A DNA stretch of 64,000 nt, from NCBI RefSeq assembly GCF_036568665.1, contig NZ_DATCSD010000348.1, positions 1 to 64,000 of the forward strand, in the 5' to 3' direction. This document shows, piece by piece, positions 1-8,893 of the stretch. Both the position numbers and the translations under genes were made by a program. How positions within the stretch are numbered: position 1 is the stretch's first letter; each line of letters begins with the position of its first letter. This stretch comes from Ohtaekwangia sp036568665 (GTDB lineage: Bacteria > Bacteroidota > Bacteroidia > Cytophagales > Cyclobacteriaceae). A model generated the notes under the pieces. The model worked only from the letters and a program-made list of their open reading frames with translations. It had not been told where the DNA came from and made no database searches.

Positions 1-2355
1 GGTAAGAGCTACTCCATGATCTTCTTCACACAGAAGATTTTTAGAAAATTCACTGGGAATTTTACATTCTTAATTGTAACGGATCGTGATGACCTTGATG
101 GGCAGATATACAAAAATTTTCTTGGAGCAGGCGCTTTTAAAAAGGATGCGAAATGTCGCCCATCGAACAGTGAAGAGTTACGAGAAATGTTGGGCACTAA
201 TACTCGATACATATTCACCTTAATTCAGAAGTTCCGTTATCAAAAAGGTAAAGCGTATCCCATTCTATCAAAACGTAATGACATCATCGTTATCGTGGAT
301 GAAGCACACCGCACTCAATACAAAGAACTTGCGGAGAACATGCGGACGGGTTTGCCCAACGCACAGTACATTGCCTTCACGGGCACACCTTTGTTGGGAA
401 GCAGGGAATTAACAAACGACTGGTTTGGCGGGACAGTTTCTGAATATAATTTCAAACAAAGTGTTGAAGATGGATCTACGAAGCCATTGTTTTATCATAA
501 ACGTGTGCCGGAAGTTCTTCTCCAAAATGATGAAATAGATCAGGATCTGGCGGAGATAGTTAGCGATGAAAATCTGACCGATGAACAGCAGTTAAAGCTA
601 GAGAGAGAATTTGCTCAAGAGATGAGCGTGTTGAAAGCCGATGACCGACTTGAGACGATTGCAAAAGACATTGTTTACCATTTTCCCAGAAGAGGCTACT
701 TGGGCAAAGGTATGGTCATTACCATCGATAAGTTCACAGCAGTACGAATGTACGATAAGGTGAAGCGTTTATGGGAAGAGGAGAAAAGAAATCTTCAAAA
801 GCAAATTAATGAATCCAAAGATGCTTCAGAGAGAGACGAACTAAAGAGGACTTTGGAGTGGATGCGTAAGACAGATATGGCTGTGGTCATCAGTGAAGAG
901 GCTGGTGAGGACGAAAAATTTGGCAAGCAAGGATTAGATATTAAATCACACAGAAAGAGACTTCAAACTGTTGACGAAAACGGGCTTGATCTTGAAGATA
1001 AATTTAAGGCCCCTAAAGATCCGCTACAGTTGGTATTTGTATGTAGCATGTGGCTAACCGGATTTGATGCCCCAACGGTTTCAACTCTTTACCTGGACAA
1101 ACCGATGAAGGATCACACGTTGATGCAAACTATTGCCAGGGCAAACCGCGTAACCGATTTTCTGATTAACGGAAAGGAAAAGAAGAATGGGCTAATCGTT
1201 GATTACTACAATGTATTCCGGAATCTGAAAAAAGCATTCGCATCGTATGGTGGCGGCTTAATAAAGGATGGAGAAAAGCCAAGTGAAGACTCACCTGTTC
1301 AGGAAAAGGATCAACTGTATGTATTGCTGAATGACTCCATAAAGGAGTGCGATATGTATTGTAAAACATTAGGTATTGAACTGCAACGAATTGTTGAATC
1401 GAATCAGGTGTTTAATAAACTGAATTTGTTCGATGAATTCGTAGATAAGTTGGTGTCAAGTGATGATTGCAAGAAGCAGTTCATAGTTTACGATAATACG
1501 ATAGATGCGCTATATGAGGCTTGTAAGCCTGAGATATTAGGAAAGCGAAATGAGTTTCCTTTAGTGGCCGTCATCCACTATTTGCGTGATGTGATGGATG
1601 GTCGGGTGGATCGCGGCAACCTTGACAATGCGAAGCGAAGGATAAGCCAATTGCTTGACGAGAGTATTGTGGCGCAAGAAGAGGCCAAGAATTCGAGAAT
1701 TGCCGAGTCAGACATTGCGAACGCAGCTGAGAAAAAAGAATACTTTATCAAAGCGTGGAAACAAATTGATTTAAGTAAACTTGACGTTGAGAAACTCAAG
1801 GAGCAGTACCATGCGGCTCCTTACAAAAACATAGAGATAGCAGATTTAAGAGCTTTCATTGCCGCTAAGTTGCAACAGATGATGGAACGCAATGTGACAC
1901 GAGTCGGCTTCGCCCAAAAACTTCAAGAGATAATTGATCGATATAATTCAGGGGGTGCCCTTACGGAAGACTATTTTGACGCATTGGTGAATTTCGTTGA
2001 CGCATTGCGGGACGAGGAGCTTCGTGCAACGAAAGAAGGCCTTACTGAAGAGGAACTCGAACTCTTTGATCTACTCAAAAAGGAAAGCCTAACTAAAGAT
2101 GAGGAACAGAAGGTCAAACTAGCTGCCAAAAATCTTCTGAAACGGTTAAAGGAAGAAAAGCCCACCGTGTTAGTCCATGACTGGCACAAGGACACGCAAA
2201 CCCGAAATCAGGTTAAGAACGTAATTGAACAAATTCTTGATACGTACTTGCCGGATCCAGCTTACAATAGAACATTGTTCGCTTCAAAGAGCAATAAAAT
2301 TTACGAACATTTTTTCACTCAAGCAGTGAACGGTTTAGGGAAGGCAGTCGCTTAG
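1..2355 (+). CDS. hsdR: Type I restriction enzyme R subunit, partial (5' end outside window)
   Basis: This is the ATP-dependent DNA translocase subunit of a type I restriction-modification complex. The reading frame is open at base 1, so the gene starts upstream. The first three codons read GKS, the end of a Walker A loop. The DEAH box lies at residues 100-103 (bases 298-309), motif III FTGTP at 126-130, and motif VI QTIARANRV at 376-384, all typical of the HsdR superfamily 2 helicase. The C-terminal third is helical and rich in Lys and Glu, as in HsdR. The N-terminal nuclease domain, hsdM and hsdS are not in the window. Three defence-like genes follow on the same strand, the first after 45 bases. 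The family is near certain; whether the system is complete cannot be seen. Confidence 0.93.
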   Translation, partial: GKSYSMIFFTQKIFRKFTGNFTFLIVTDRDDLDGQIYKNFLGAGAFKKDAKCRPSNSEELREMLGTNTRYIFTLIQKFRYQKGKAYPILSKRNDIIVIVDEAHRTQYKELAENMRTGLPNAQYIAFTGTPLLGSRELTNDWFGGTVSEYNFKQSVEDGSTKPLFYHKRVPEVLLQNDEIDQDLAEIVSDENLTDEQQLKLEREFAQEMSVLKADDRLETIAKDIVYHFPRRGYLGKGMVITIDKFTAVRMYDKVKRLWEEEKRNLQKQINESKDASERDELKRTLEWMRKTDMAVVISEEAGEDEKFGKQGLDIKSHRKRLQTVDENGLDLEDKFKAPKDPLQLVFVCSMWLTGFDAPTVSTLYLDKPMKDHTLMQTIARANRVTDFLINGKEKKNGLIVDYYNVFRNLKKAFASYGGGLIKDGEKPSEDSPVQEKDQLYVLLNDSIKECDMYCKTLGIELQRIVESNQVFNKLNLFDEFVDKLVSSDDCKKQFIVYDNTIDALYEACKPEILGKRNEFPLVAVIHYLRDVMDGRVDRGNLDNAKRRISQLLDESIVAQEEAKNSRIAESDIANAAEKKEYFIKAWKQIDLSKLDVEKLKEQYHAAPYKNIEIADLRAFIAAKLQQMMERNVTRVGFAQKLQEIIDRYNSGGALTEDYFDALVNFVDALRDEELRATKEGLTEEELELFDLLKKESLTKDEEQKVKLAAKNLLKRLKEEKPTVLVHDWHKDTQTRNQVKNVIEQILDTYLPDPAYNRTLFASKSNKIYEHFFTQAVNGLGKAVA

Positions 2356-2400
2356 CAAGGACAATTAACGGGTAAGACCATAAAAGTTAATTCATAACTC

Positions 2401-3600
2401 ATGATACAAAGCGTGATATCAATCAAGCCAGCTTCAACTCTCGAAGACGTTGATTTATATTACATTGACCTGTTTAGGTACATTAAGCAGGGCGCAACGG
2501 TACATGTTAGCTTACCCAAAGTACTAAAGAAACAATACTTTGGCTTGGTGCCGGCACTCATCCAGTTAGTCAGCACCTGGGTTCGATACGAGAAATCAGG
2601 AAAATTACTTTTGTCAGTCTCTGCCAATCCTAATGCAAATGAAATTGATGAGTTATACGAAAATGAAATTATCTATCCACTTACGGCCTTAGTGTGGAAT
2701 AGGAATGAGGTGTACGACAAAAGCGGAATGGTGAATTTGCGCTCTGCTCTACGGGATAAGAATAGGGAGATTACGAGCAAAATGAAAAGCGTAAAGGCCT
2801 TTAAAGGTTATAAATTACCCTTAATCATTTCAGATCATATTGCTGGAGCAAGTCTTCCCATTTTTGAATCAAGCAATGACTTCAAAAACGAAGAGGAAAT
2901 TAGGGAGAGCTTAAAACCTGCCGTTAATGAGATGCTTAACTACATTCTGAGTCTGAAGTCTGAACATAATACCGTGCTTGACGACTTAAAAAAAATCACC
3001 TTCGAATTGATGAAAAATACCTTTGAATGGGCTCGGACAGATAAAGATAATGTCTCTCTTGACCCTAACATCAGGGGTGTGATTTTCAAATTCTATAAAA
3101 ACCGCAGAAGAACCCTTGTAAATGATTTTAAAGATCATCCTGGTGTCGTCAATTATTTAAATAGCAAATCGCTCAAAGAGAATACTCTGGGTGAGTTGTA
3201 TTTTTTGGAGCTTTCAGTTTTTGATAGTGGTGTCGGTTTTATCGACAAGTATAAATCATTGCACCCCTCAACGAAGTTGAGCGATGTTGACATTGTAAAG
3301 ACCTGCATGATTAAGCATAACACCTTAGCACAAGGACTTGAGAAGGAGGATAAGGGTATTGGATTGGATCGCGTATTGAAAACTCTCAATAAAAAAGGAT
3401 TCCTCAGAATTAAAACTGCGACTGTTTGCCTATACAGGGATCTAATAGCCAATAATTATTTAGAACTGGAAAAGGGAGATGTCGCTAAGATGGAGTTGTT
3501 TGATTGGAAGAATGAGAGTAATTCAAAGTACACGTATTTTCCATCAGCGTCCGGTTCTGTGATTACAATTTTATATCCCCTATCAACTCATGAAGTATAG
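2401..3600 (+). CDS. GHKL (HATPase)-like ATPase of defence cassette
   Basis: A 399-residue protein with the ATP-binding signature of the GHKL fold in its second half. An N-box-like helix ELMKNTFEW sits at residues 202-210, the G1 box DSGVG at 275-279, and the G2 box GIGL at 319-322. There is no His phosphoacceptor, response-regulator domain or transmembrane segment, so it is unlikely to be a classical sensor kinase. The first ~110 residues may be a STAS-like or other alpha/beta domain (weak). It starts 45 bases after hsdR, and its stop is only 3 bases before the next gene, so the two are almost certainly co-translated. By analogy with GHKL ATPases in other immune systems, it may be an ATP-driven switch or sensor for the protein encoded next (inference). 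Confidence 0.75.
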   Translation: MIQSVISIKPASTLEDVDLYYIDLFRYIKQGATVHVSLPKVLKKQYFGLVPALIQLVSTWVRYEKSGKLLLSVSANPNANEIDELYENEIIYPLTALVWNRNEVYDKSGMVNLRSALRDKNREITSKMKSVKAFKGYKLPLIISDHIAGASLPIFESSNDFKNEEEIRESLKPAVNEMLNYILSLKSEHNTVLDDLKKITFELMKNTFEWARTDKDNVSLDPNIRGVIFKFYKNRRRTLVNDFKDHPGVVNYLNSKSLKENTLGELYFLELSVFDSGVGFIDKYKSLHPSTKLSDVDIVKTCMIKHNTLAQGLEKEDKGIGLDRVLKTLNKKGFLRIKTATVCLYRDLIANNYLELEKGDVAKMELFDWKNESNSKYTYFPSASGSVITILYPLSTHEV

Positions 3601-3603
3601 GAT

Positions 3604-5979
3604 ATGAACAACCACTACATCTACAAATTTACCTACATCGAGAAGGAGCAAGGTGTGGAGAAGGTTGTGTCAGCCACAGTTATATTCTGTGATCGCGATG
3701 AAATAAATCCGATTACTCTTTCAGTAGCGATTAAGACGTTCTACGAGCAAAATTCACAGACCGATAAGGTGTTTGTGATTGCGAGAAATTCGTTAGAGTT
3801 AGAGCTCAAAAAGATATTCGTAGAGAATCTAGACAAAACGTTTAAGGGAATTCCCAAGCGCCAAGAAACGCACTTATTAGATAATTTGTATCTGCTAGTT
3901 TTTAATCAAAAGGGTAATATTGAGTTAGTACACTCAAAGCCCAAGAAGATACCGAATGGCTTCCAGAAGAATTACCTCAACGAAGGTTTGCAAAATATTT
4001 TCATCAAACGCGGTGGTTTAGTTTCTTCATCCGGGAGTTCTCATCACTACGTCTTTCCATCCGGTAAGCATTGCGACAAGTTTTTAAGAACAGGTAACGT
4101 TCTGCTGGTAAGCTCAGAGATATATTTTATTGCCTATGCTTTATTAAGACATTTCGAGTACAATCAGCATTCACAAATTTATTGCGACACATCTTCTATC
4201 AATAGTATTGCGTTTGCGTTGGCCGATCTCGTCAATAGGTTCCAAGACGAAAAGACTCGAAGACAAATTCCAATTGAAAGCTTTAGTTCGTATGAGGGAT
4301 TGTACAAGAACGAGATTAGTTATAAGAACAATGCCTTGTTGTTGATCTCCGCGTCAACATCCGCCAATATTGTTTCATACATATTAGATAATCACAAGGA
4401 AATAGACCGTTCAAATATAATAGTGCTTTACTACTTGGGAGAGGTTAGGAATTATTCAAACATAAAGGATAAAGTAATTTGCAATTTAACCCAATCAAAA
4501 AATAACCTGAATGGAATTCAGTTTTATCAAACTTTTAAGTCGGAGAATTGTGAATTCTGTCAGAAAGGATCATTTCCTGTCGAAGTAAAGGGGGATTCAT
4601 TTTTACTGGAGCAGCCAAAAATAAATCGAATCTTGTTGGGGGTCAAAGATCCAGAGAAGTATCTATCGAAGTTTGTCGAGCAATTTAAATCGAAGAAACG
4701 GAAAAACACAGTTCTAAAGGCTCACTATAAAGAGAAAAATACAAACAAGTATGAAGTGTATATAGATTACTACGAATTGCTTGATGGAGTAAGGAAATCA
4801 AGATATTCAGATTATCGAAATAAGCTGAATGCATACGTCAATCAATATGTCCCAAGCACTACCAAATACATTGTTCACCTGGAAGATAATTCATCTGAGG
4901 AACTGGCTGACTATATCATTGATAAAATTGGAAACAACTATCTAACAAGGAAGAAACCGACTAAGCTTTCACAGGACAATTTGGGCAAGATCCCGAAGGA
5001 GTCTGAGGGGGCTATATTGGTAGTCGGGTCTTGTATTTCCAACGGCAAGAACTTGTTATACATAAGCAGGGCGTTAAGAAACTACGGCAACTTTAGAGTA
5101 GTTTATTTCATAGGTATTACAAGAACAAAGAACAAGGAATATCTAGATAGCTTGAAAAAGAATCTCAAGCAGGGAACATACGGTGCAGAGTCGAGTTCCT
5201 TTATTGAAGTTGAATCGATATTTTGTGAGAATAATTCTAAAAACTCGTCATGGCTAAAAGAGATTGAGTTCATAAAGGAGTTCATCGATTTTTTAGCGGA
5301 TCACATGCCTTCAGCATCAAGAGAAACTCAAAGGTTTTTGAAGCAGCGAAAAGCGGTTCTCGAATTAGGAGCAGGTGATAAGAACAGAGGGTTATCTCAG
5401 GAACTGTTCTATCCTCGCGTCCTTGACGACAAATATCATCAACTAGAAATAAGAAAGAACTTCGCCTTCTTCGACTTTGATGATTACGTTGAAGATGTTA
5501 CGCAATCTGACATTTACTTTACCATTTCTAATATCATCAACGGGCTTAGAAACACAGATAGGTCAGACAGAAATCTAAAACAAACCGTGTATGTCAGGAA
5601 TATTATTGAGCCTGGTAATTTTAATCGGTTTAATGATGGAATTATCCAAGCATCTATTTTGCGCGCTTCAAAAGCAGAAGAATTAATCTATTCTATCAAC
5701 CCGGATCTCTCAAGTGAAATGTACGGTGTACTTGAAACGATTATTAAGTACTATGAGGAGGAACAGGGTGAGGCTCTCCTTGAGTTTCTTTATGCTATTG
5801 CGATTAAGAAATTGTCTCTCAAGAAAGGAGATCTCTTGAAGGTTTTAAATCTATTGGATGAAAAGTGTAAGGGTGAAATGTTTACTTGTTTTTCGAATTT
5901 TATTCGACAAAATGTATTTAAAGGAAAGGAACCGACTCCATTGAAACCAGTAAGACGAGACAAGGCGTCAAAAAAATAA
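3604..5979 (+). CDS. Large phosphoribosyltransferase-like conflict protein
   Basis: A 791-residue cytosolic protein with no clear standard domain. Residues 153-160 (SGKHCDKF) resemble the N-terminal substrate loop of orotate-type phosphoribosyltransferases. Residues 471-484 form a hydrophobic strand followed by a SNGKN loop and a helix, resembling the PRPP loop but with GS where the usual acidic pair would be. An earlier stretch (244-280) has the same strand, Ser-rich loop, helix, strand pattern, suggesting two PRTase-like halves. A Cys pair (C316, C319) lies between them. The C-terminal ~250 residues are helical and unrecognised. PRTase-fold domains (PRTase-CE) have been described in computational surveys of conflict systems, and this may belong there. 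It follows the GHKL gene by 3 bases. Fold assignment is moderate and function inferred; it could be a nucleotide-modifying or binding effector. Confidence 0.6.
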   Translation: MNNHYIYKFTYIEKEQGVEKVVSATVIFCDRDEINPITLSVAIKTFYEQNSQTDKVFVIARNSLELELKKIFVENLDKTFKGIPKRQETHLLDNLYLLVFNQKGNIELVHSKPKKIPNGFQKNYLNEGLQNIFIKRGGLVSSSGSSHHYVFPSGKHCDKFLRTGNVLLVSSEIYFIAYALLRHFEYNQHSQIYCDTSSINSIAFALADLVNRFQDEKTRRQIPIESFSSYEGLYKNEISYKNNALLLISASTSANIVSYILDNHKEIDRSNIIVLYYLGEVRNYSNIKDKVICNLTQSKNNLNGIQFYQTFKSENCEFCQKGSFPVEVKGDSFLLEQPKINRILLGVKDPEKYLSKFVEQFKSKKRKNTVLKAHYKEKNTNKYEVYIDYYELLDGVRKSRYSDYRNKLNAYVNQYVPSTTKYIVHLEDNSSEELADYIIDKIGNNYLTRKKPTKLSQDNLGKIPKESEGAILVVGSCISNGKNLLYISRALRNYGNFRVVYFIGITRTKNKEYLDSLKKNLKQGTYGAESSSFIEVESIFCENNSKNSSWLKEIEFIKEFIDFLADHMPSASRETQRFLKQRKAVLELGAGDKNRGLSQELFYPRVLDDKYHQLEIRKNFAFFDFDDYVEDVTQSDIYFTISNIINGLRNTDRSDRNLKQTVYVRNIIEPGNFNRFNDGIIQASILRASKAEELIYSINPDLSSEMYGVLETIIKYYEEEQGEALLEFLYAIAIKKLSLKKGDLLKVLNLLDEKCKGEMFTCFSNFIRQNVFKGKEPTPLKPVRRDKASKK

Positions 5980-6063
5980 CCGGAGAGGTATTCTTGCAAA
6001 GTTGCGTTATGTAGAGTTTATGGTGTGGTTTACTCTTATCTGTATTGACTAAAAAATTGATCT

Positions 6064-6990
6064 ATGACTTTTCTTGAGTTAGCAGAGCGTGTATTAAAAG
6101 AGGTAAAGAAGCCTTTGTCGGTTTCAGAGATATGGGACTACGCTACAAAGGCCGAGTTTAATGTTAAACTCGGCAGCCAAGGCAAAACACCATCGGCTAC
6201 ACTTGGTGCGCAACTCCATGTAAATGCCCGTGATAACAAGAACTCATTATTCGCCACTATCGGAAGCAGGCCTAAGAAGTTCTACCTGAAATCCCTGAAG
6301 TATAATAAGGAACTACTCGTTGAAGAAGATCTTGAAGCGAAAGGCGAAGTCGAAGACACACTTAGATACTCTGAAAAGGATCTCCACCAGCTTCTTGCCT
6401 ACTTTGTTTACTATCACATGAAGGCGCACTCCAAGACCCTTGATCACACAAAGACCTCGAAGAAATACTATGGCGAGTGGATCCATCCGGATATGGTGGC
6501 TTGCTATTTTTCAATTGATGAGCTTAAATCCGAAGTGTATGATTTAATAAGAAGCATCAATAAATCACCCGTTCGGTTCTATTCCTTTGAAATTAAAAAG
6601 AAACTCAGCTTTGGAAATCTTCGCGAGTCCTTCTTTCAAGCAGTTTCCAATTCATCGTGGGCACATGAAAGCTATTTAGTAACATCGGACATTTCAGAAG
6701 AAAAAGAATTCACTGAAGAGCTGGTTCGCCTTTGCAACTCGTTTGGTATTGGTGTAATACTGTTGGATGTAAATGATCCGGATGATAGCGAAATCGTAAT
6801 TGATGCTGATGCAAAAGACGGGGTTGAGGTGGACACGATTAATAAGTTGGCGATCAATCCGGATTTCAAGGATTTCTTGGTCCGCATTAGAAAAGATGTT
6901 GATTCCAAGGAGATCAGAAAGGAATGGTATGATAGAGTTGAGAGCCGAGAGTCGTTAATCAAATTCTTTAAGAATAAAAAATACAGGTGA
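6064..6990 (+). CDS. HARE-HTH protein with PD-(D/E)xK-like domain
   Basis: A 308-residue protein. Residues 1-78 fit a HARE-HTH winged helix (start TFLELAERVL, then SEIWDYA, ending in FYL), a DNA-binding module common next to restriction systems. The rest resembles COG2958-type proteins. HPD at 141-143 followed by E176-I-K178 spells a PD...ExK arrangement, and Q192 (QAVSNSSWA) follows on a helix, so a restriction-endonuclease-like fold is plausible. It lies 84 bases after the PRTase-like gene on the same strand and ends the cassette. Its role may be DNA recognition or cleavage in the same defence system (inference). The HARE call is fairly firm; nuclease activity is only suggested by the spacing of the residues. 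Confidence 0.65.
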   Translation: MTFLELAERVLKEVKKPLSVSEIWDYATKAEFNVKLGSQGKTPSATLGAQLHVNARDNKNSLFATIGSRPKKFYLKSLKYNKELLVEEDLEAKGEVEDTLRYSEKDLHQLLAYFVYYHMKAHSKTLDHTKTSKKYYGEWIHPDMVACYFSIDELKSEVYDLIRSINKSPVRFYSFEIKKKLSFGNLRESFFQAVSNSSWAHESYLVTSDISEEKEFTEELVRLCNSFGIGVILLDVNDPDDSEIVIDADAKDGVEVDTINKLAINPDFKDFLVRIRKDVDSKEIRKEWYDRVESRESLIKFFKNKKYR

Positions 6991-7022
6991 TGACCTTAAG
7001 CCGTTAAGTGTGTTGCAAGCAG

Positions 7023-7100
7023 GGAGATTCTGACCCAATTGACCACTTTGTTCAGGAGCGTATGGCCAGCTAAAGCTATCTGAGGGATTTGAGCTTCGCC
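7023..7100. repeat. IS-end-like remnant, copy A (IS21-family-like)
   Basis: A stretch containing TTGACCACTTTGTT and CAGGAG, followed by a CCAGCTAAAG block and a TTCGC block. It aligns with a few indels to 24906-24980, in the same orientation. Both copies stand next to abrupt changes in gene content and composition. The GACCACTTTGTTCAGGA wording recalls ends of Bacteroidota IS21-type elements (from memory, not checked). No transposase gene lies nearby. Confidence 0.5.
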
Positions 7101-7301
7101 TGGGTTTGGAATCGCTTGATTGCTAGACTAGTTTCTGGTCAAATGGGGGTGTGGAATTGAGTGCTACGTGATCTGTAAATTGATGGTCAAGGCCAAAACG
7201 GAAAGATTGGTCACAACCACTTTCGGATTCTCCACACTTAATCTTTTTTTTGTTCATAAAACGGCCAAATTCCTTAAATCTCGAAGAAAGTGGTTCGAGA
7301 A

Positions 7302-7331
7302 TTGTCCGGTTAGGACCTCCCGACCGGACAA
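7302..7331. repeat. Inverted repeat, 9-bp arms
   Basis: Arms TTGTCCGGT (7302-7310) and ACCGGACAA (7323-7331) are perfectly complementary around a 12-base GC-rich loop. No T-tract follows on either side, so it is not a standard Rho-independent terminator. It could be an operator, a transposon end or a folded RNA. Confidence 0.4.
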
Positions 7332-7434
7332 CGTCATTTTAAGTGGAAGGGGTCCGTTCTTTTTTTGTTCTAACTCATTGTTTAGAAGGCATCTATAATG
7401 AGTCGCCTCGTTTACTCGAGCGGTTCGAACTCGT

Positions 7435-7470
7435 TGGCCATCACAAGTGAGGTTTTCTGGAAACATCGAA
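7435..7470 (+). repeat. 36-base direct repeat, copy 1
   Basis: Matches 11385-11420 at 33 of 36 positions in the same orientation; it begins TGGCCATCA and ends CTGGAAACATCGAA. The flanks are unrelated. The two copies enclose the truncated operon, the bioB fragment and the first FtsX gene. Confidence 0.75.
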
Positions 7471-7910
7471 CCAATCACAGGCTTTTTTGCTCGCTATCAC
7501 CCTGTTCGTACACATAGCTTAGTTTTAAAAGATTGCCAATGCCACGATCCAGTAAAGTCCTCAATGGGAGGGACTAATGCAGAATGCAATTGTGATTCAA
7601 GCCGGTCGAGTTCGGCCCTATAGCGAGCTTTCATGTCTTTAAAGTCAACCGGTTCAAGGCCGCGTCAGTCGGAGTCTGATTGAGACCCTAAAAAAGCCCG
7701 TTAAACTCGCCAATTTTGGATAGTTTTTGACCTTTAGGAAGCTTCTAGTAAGTCTCTTAGGATTGAAGTTAGGTTTTCTCCAATGGAGTTTGTCTTTTGG
7801 CTTGAAAAACGAAAAGGACATGTGAAAAGAGGAAATCGACAATATATTCCGTAGAAAAATCGTATATTTTTAGCCGTCACCTCAATCCAGTATGGCTTAA
7901 CTGGCTGTCC

Positions 7911-8267
7911 ATGAGCAAAAAGAGATTACCGTCTATGTCGGCGCTCCTTGTCATAAGCTGGCCCGTGCTGTTTGCCCAGGTCAACAAAATGGACACTACG
8001 GCCGTGTTAAGTCTTTTGACTTTGGGGAATACACATTTGGAACTCGGCGGTGGCGTGGACAAAGCCATGGCCTATGCGCAAAAAGCCGATGCGTTGTCGG
8101 CCGGAGTACTATCTTTTTCAGCGGCTTTGTTTAGCGTATGGAATTCCAACGAAAACGACGAAAGGGTGCGTTATCACCTAAATGCCCTTGAAAATAAGAT
8201 TGATTTAATTCAAACTGAGTTAAAAGTCATCGAGGCGAACAAGGACTCTACAAGGCTGCAAAAATGA
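7911..8267 (+). CDS. Small exported hypothetical protein
   Basis: A 118-residue protein not recognised as a family. Residues 5-22 are hydrophobic after a basic start and end in LFAQ, as in a signal peptide. Residues 85-118 are charged with heptad-like spacing and may form a coiled coil. Its stop overlaps the ATG of the next frame (ATGA at 8264-8267), the usual sign of translational coupling, which supports both as real genes. The downstream partner is cut off by a junction to bioB, so this pair is probably the surviving 5' part of a longer operon. Confidence 0.5.
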   Translation: MSKKRLPSMSALLVISWPVLFAQVNKMDTTAVLSLLTLGNTHLELGGGVDKAMAYAQKADALSAGVLSFSAALFSVWNSNENDERVRYHLNALENKIDLIQTELKVIEANKDSTRLQK

Positions 8268-8587
8268 ACGAACCTGATCTCGACGTAGAGGGACGACTTC
8301 GTGAGTACTTCCCAACATTCTTCGAACTCCTGGGCGATAATAAACTAGATTGGAAGACGGTAAATAGAGTTCTTTCACGAAAGATTGATGAATGGAAAAT
8401 GAAGTCAAAGGGAGGCACGATCCGGGTGGAATCATCGGGATGGGGGAGAAACAGCTCGATCGCATCGGCATTTTGCATACACTCGCCACGCTGTCTGAAC
8501 ACCCGGAATCCGTTCCCGTCAATGCACTTGTTCCTGTCGAAGGCACGCCGCTCGAAGATCAGCCCCGCGTATCGGTTTGGGAAATGA
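8264..8587 (+). pseudogene. Truncated unknown gene fused to bioB debris
   Basis: The frame starts at the ATGA overlap with the previous gene. About 50 residues look like real protein: acidic, helical, with DLDVEGRLREYF and DWKTVNRVLSRKI. From about base 8422 the DNA is the 3' part of biotin synthase in another frame, so the rest of this frame is out-of-frame read-through. The authentic C-terminus has been lost by deletion or insertion at that junction. No family was recognised. Confidence 0.5.
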
Positions 8588-8847
8588 TCCGGATGATCGC
8601 TACGGCGAGGATCATCATACCGAAGGCGATGGTCCGCTTGTCGGCCGGCCGCGTAAGAATGACACTCGAGGAACAGGCGTTATGTTTCATGGCAGGAGCT
8701 AACAGCATTTTCGCCGGCGATAAATTACTCGCGACACCCAACCCTGGTTACGTGGCAGACCAGGAGATGTTCCAGGTATTGAATCTCAAACCAAGAAAGG
8801 CTTTTAAAGATTATCCATTGCCCATTAACCATTTTCCATTGCATTGA
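8422..8847 (+). pseudogene. bioB: Biotin synthase 3' fragment
   Basis: From base 8425 the frame reads GGIIGMGE, then PESVPVNALVPVEGTPLED, RLSAGRVRM, and AGANSIFAGDKLL, which are hallmark C-terminal BioB segments. BioB makes biotin from dethiobiotin with radical SAM chemistry. The N-terminal two thirds, including the CxxxCxxC cluster motif, are missing, and unrelated coding DNA lies directly upstream. The conserved Cys expected just before GGIIG is replaced at the junction. About 140 residues survive with no internal stop, so the breakage is fairly recent or the piece was carried in by recombination. It cannot be an active biotin synthase. Confidence 0.88.
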
Positions 8848-8893
8848 TCAAAATTTGCAAATGAAATGAACAATGGATACCGAATAATAATGA

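Larger units (their letters stand above)
7101..7910. other. Gene-poor stretch with hairpin and repeat
   Basis: No credible gene was found. Short open frames here are proline-, arginine- or serine-rich and overlap on both strands without family resemblance. The stretch holds the inverted repeat at 7302-7331 and copy 1 of a 36-base direct repeat at 7435-7470. It looks like debris between the defence island and the next genes. Confidence 0.5.

Noticed and set aside
1..7000. A complete type I restriction-modification system
   Set aside because: Only the 3' part of hsdR is in the window; hsdM and hsdS are not seen, so completeness cannot be claimed.
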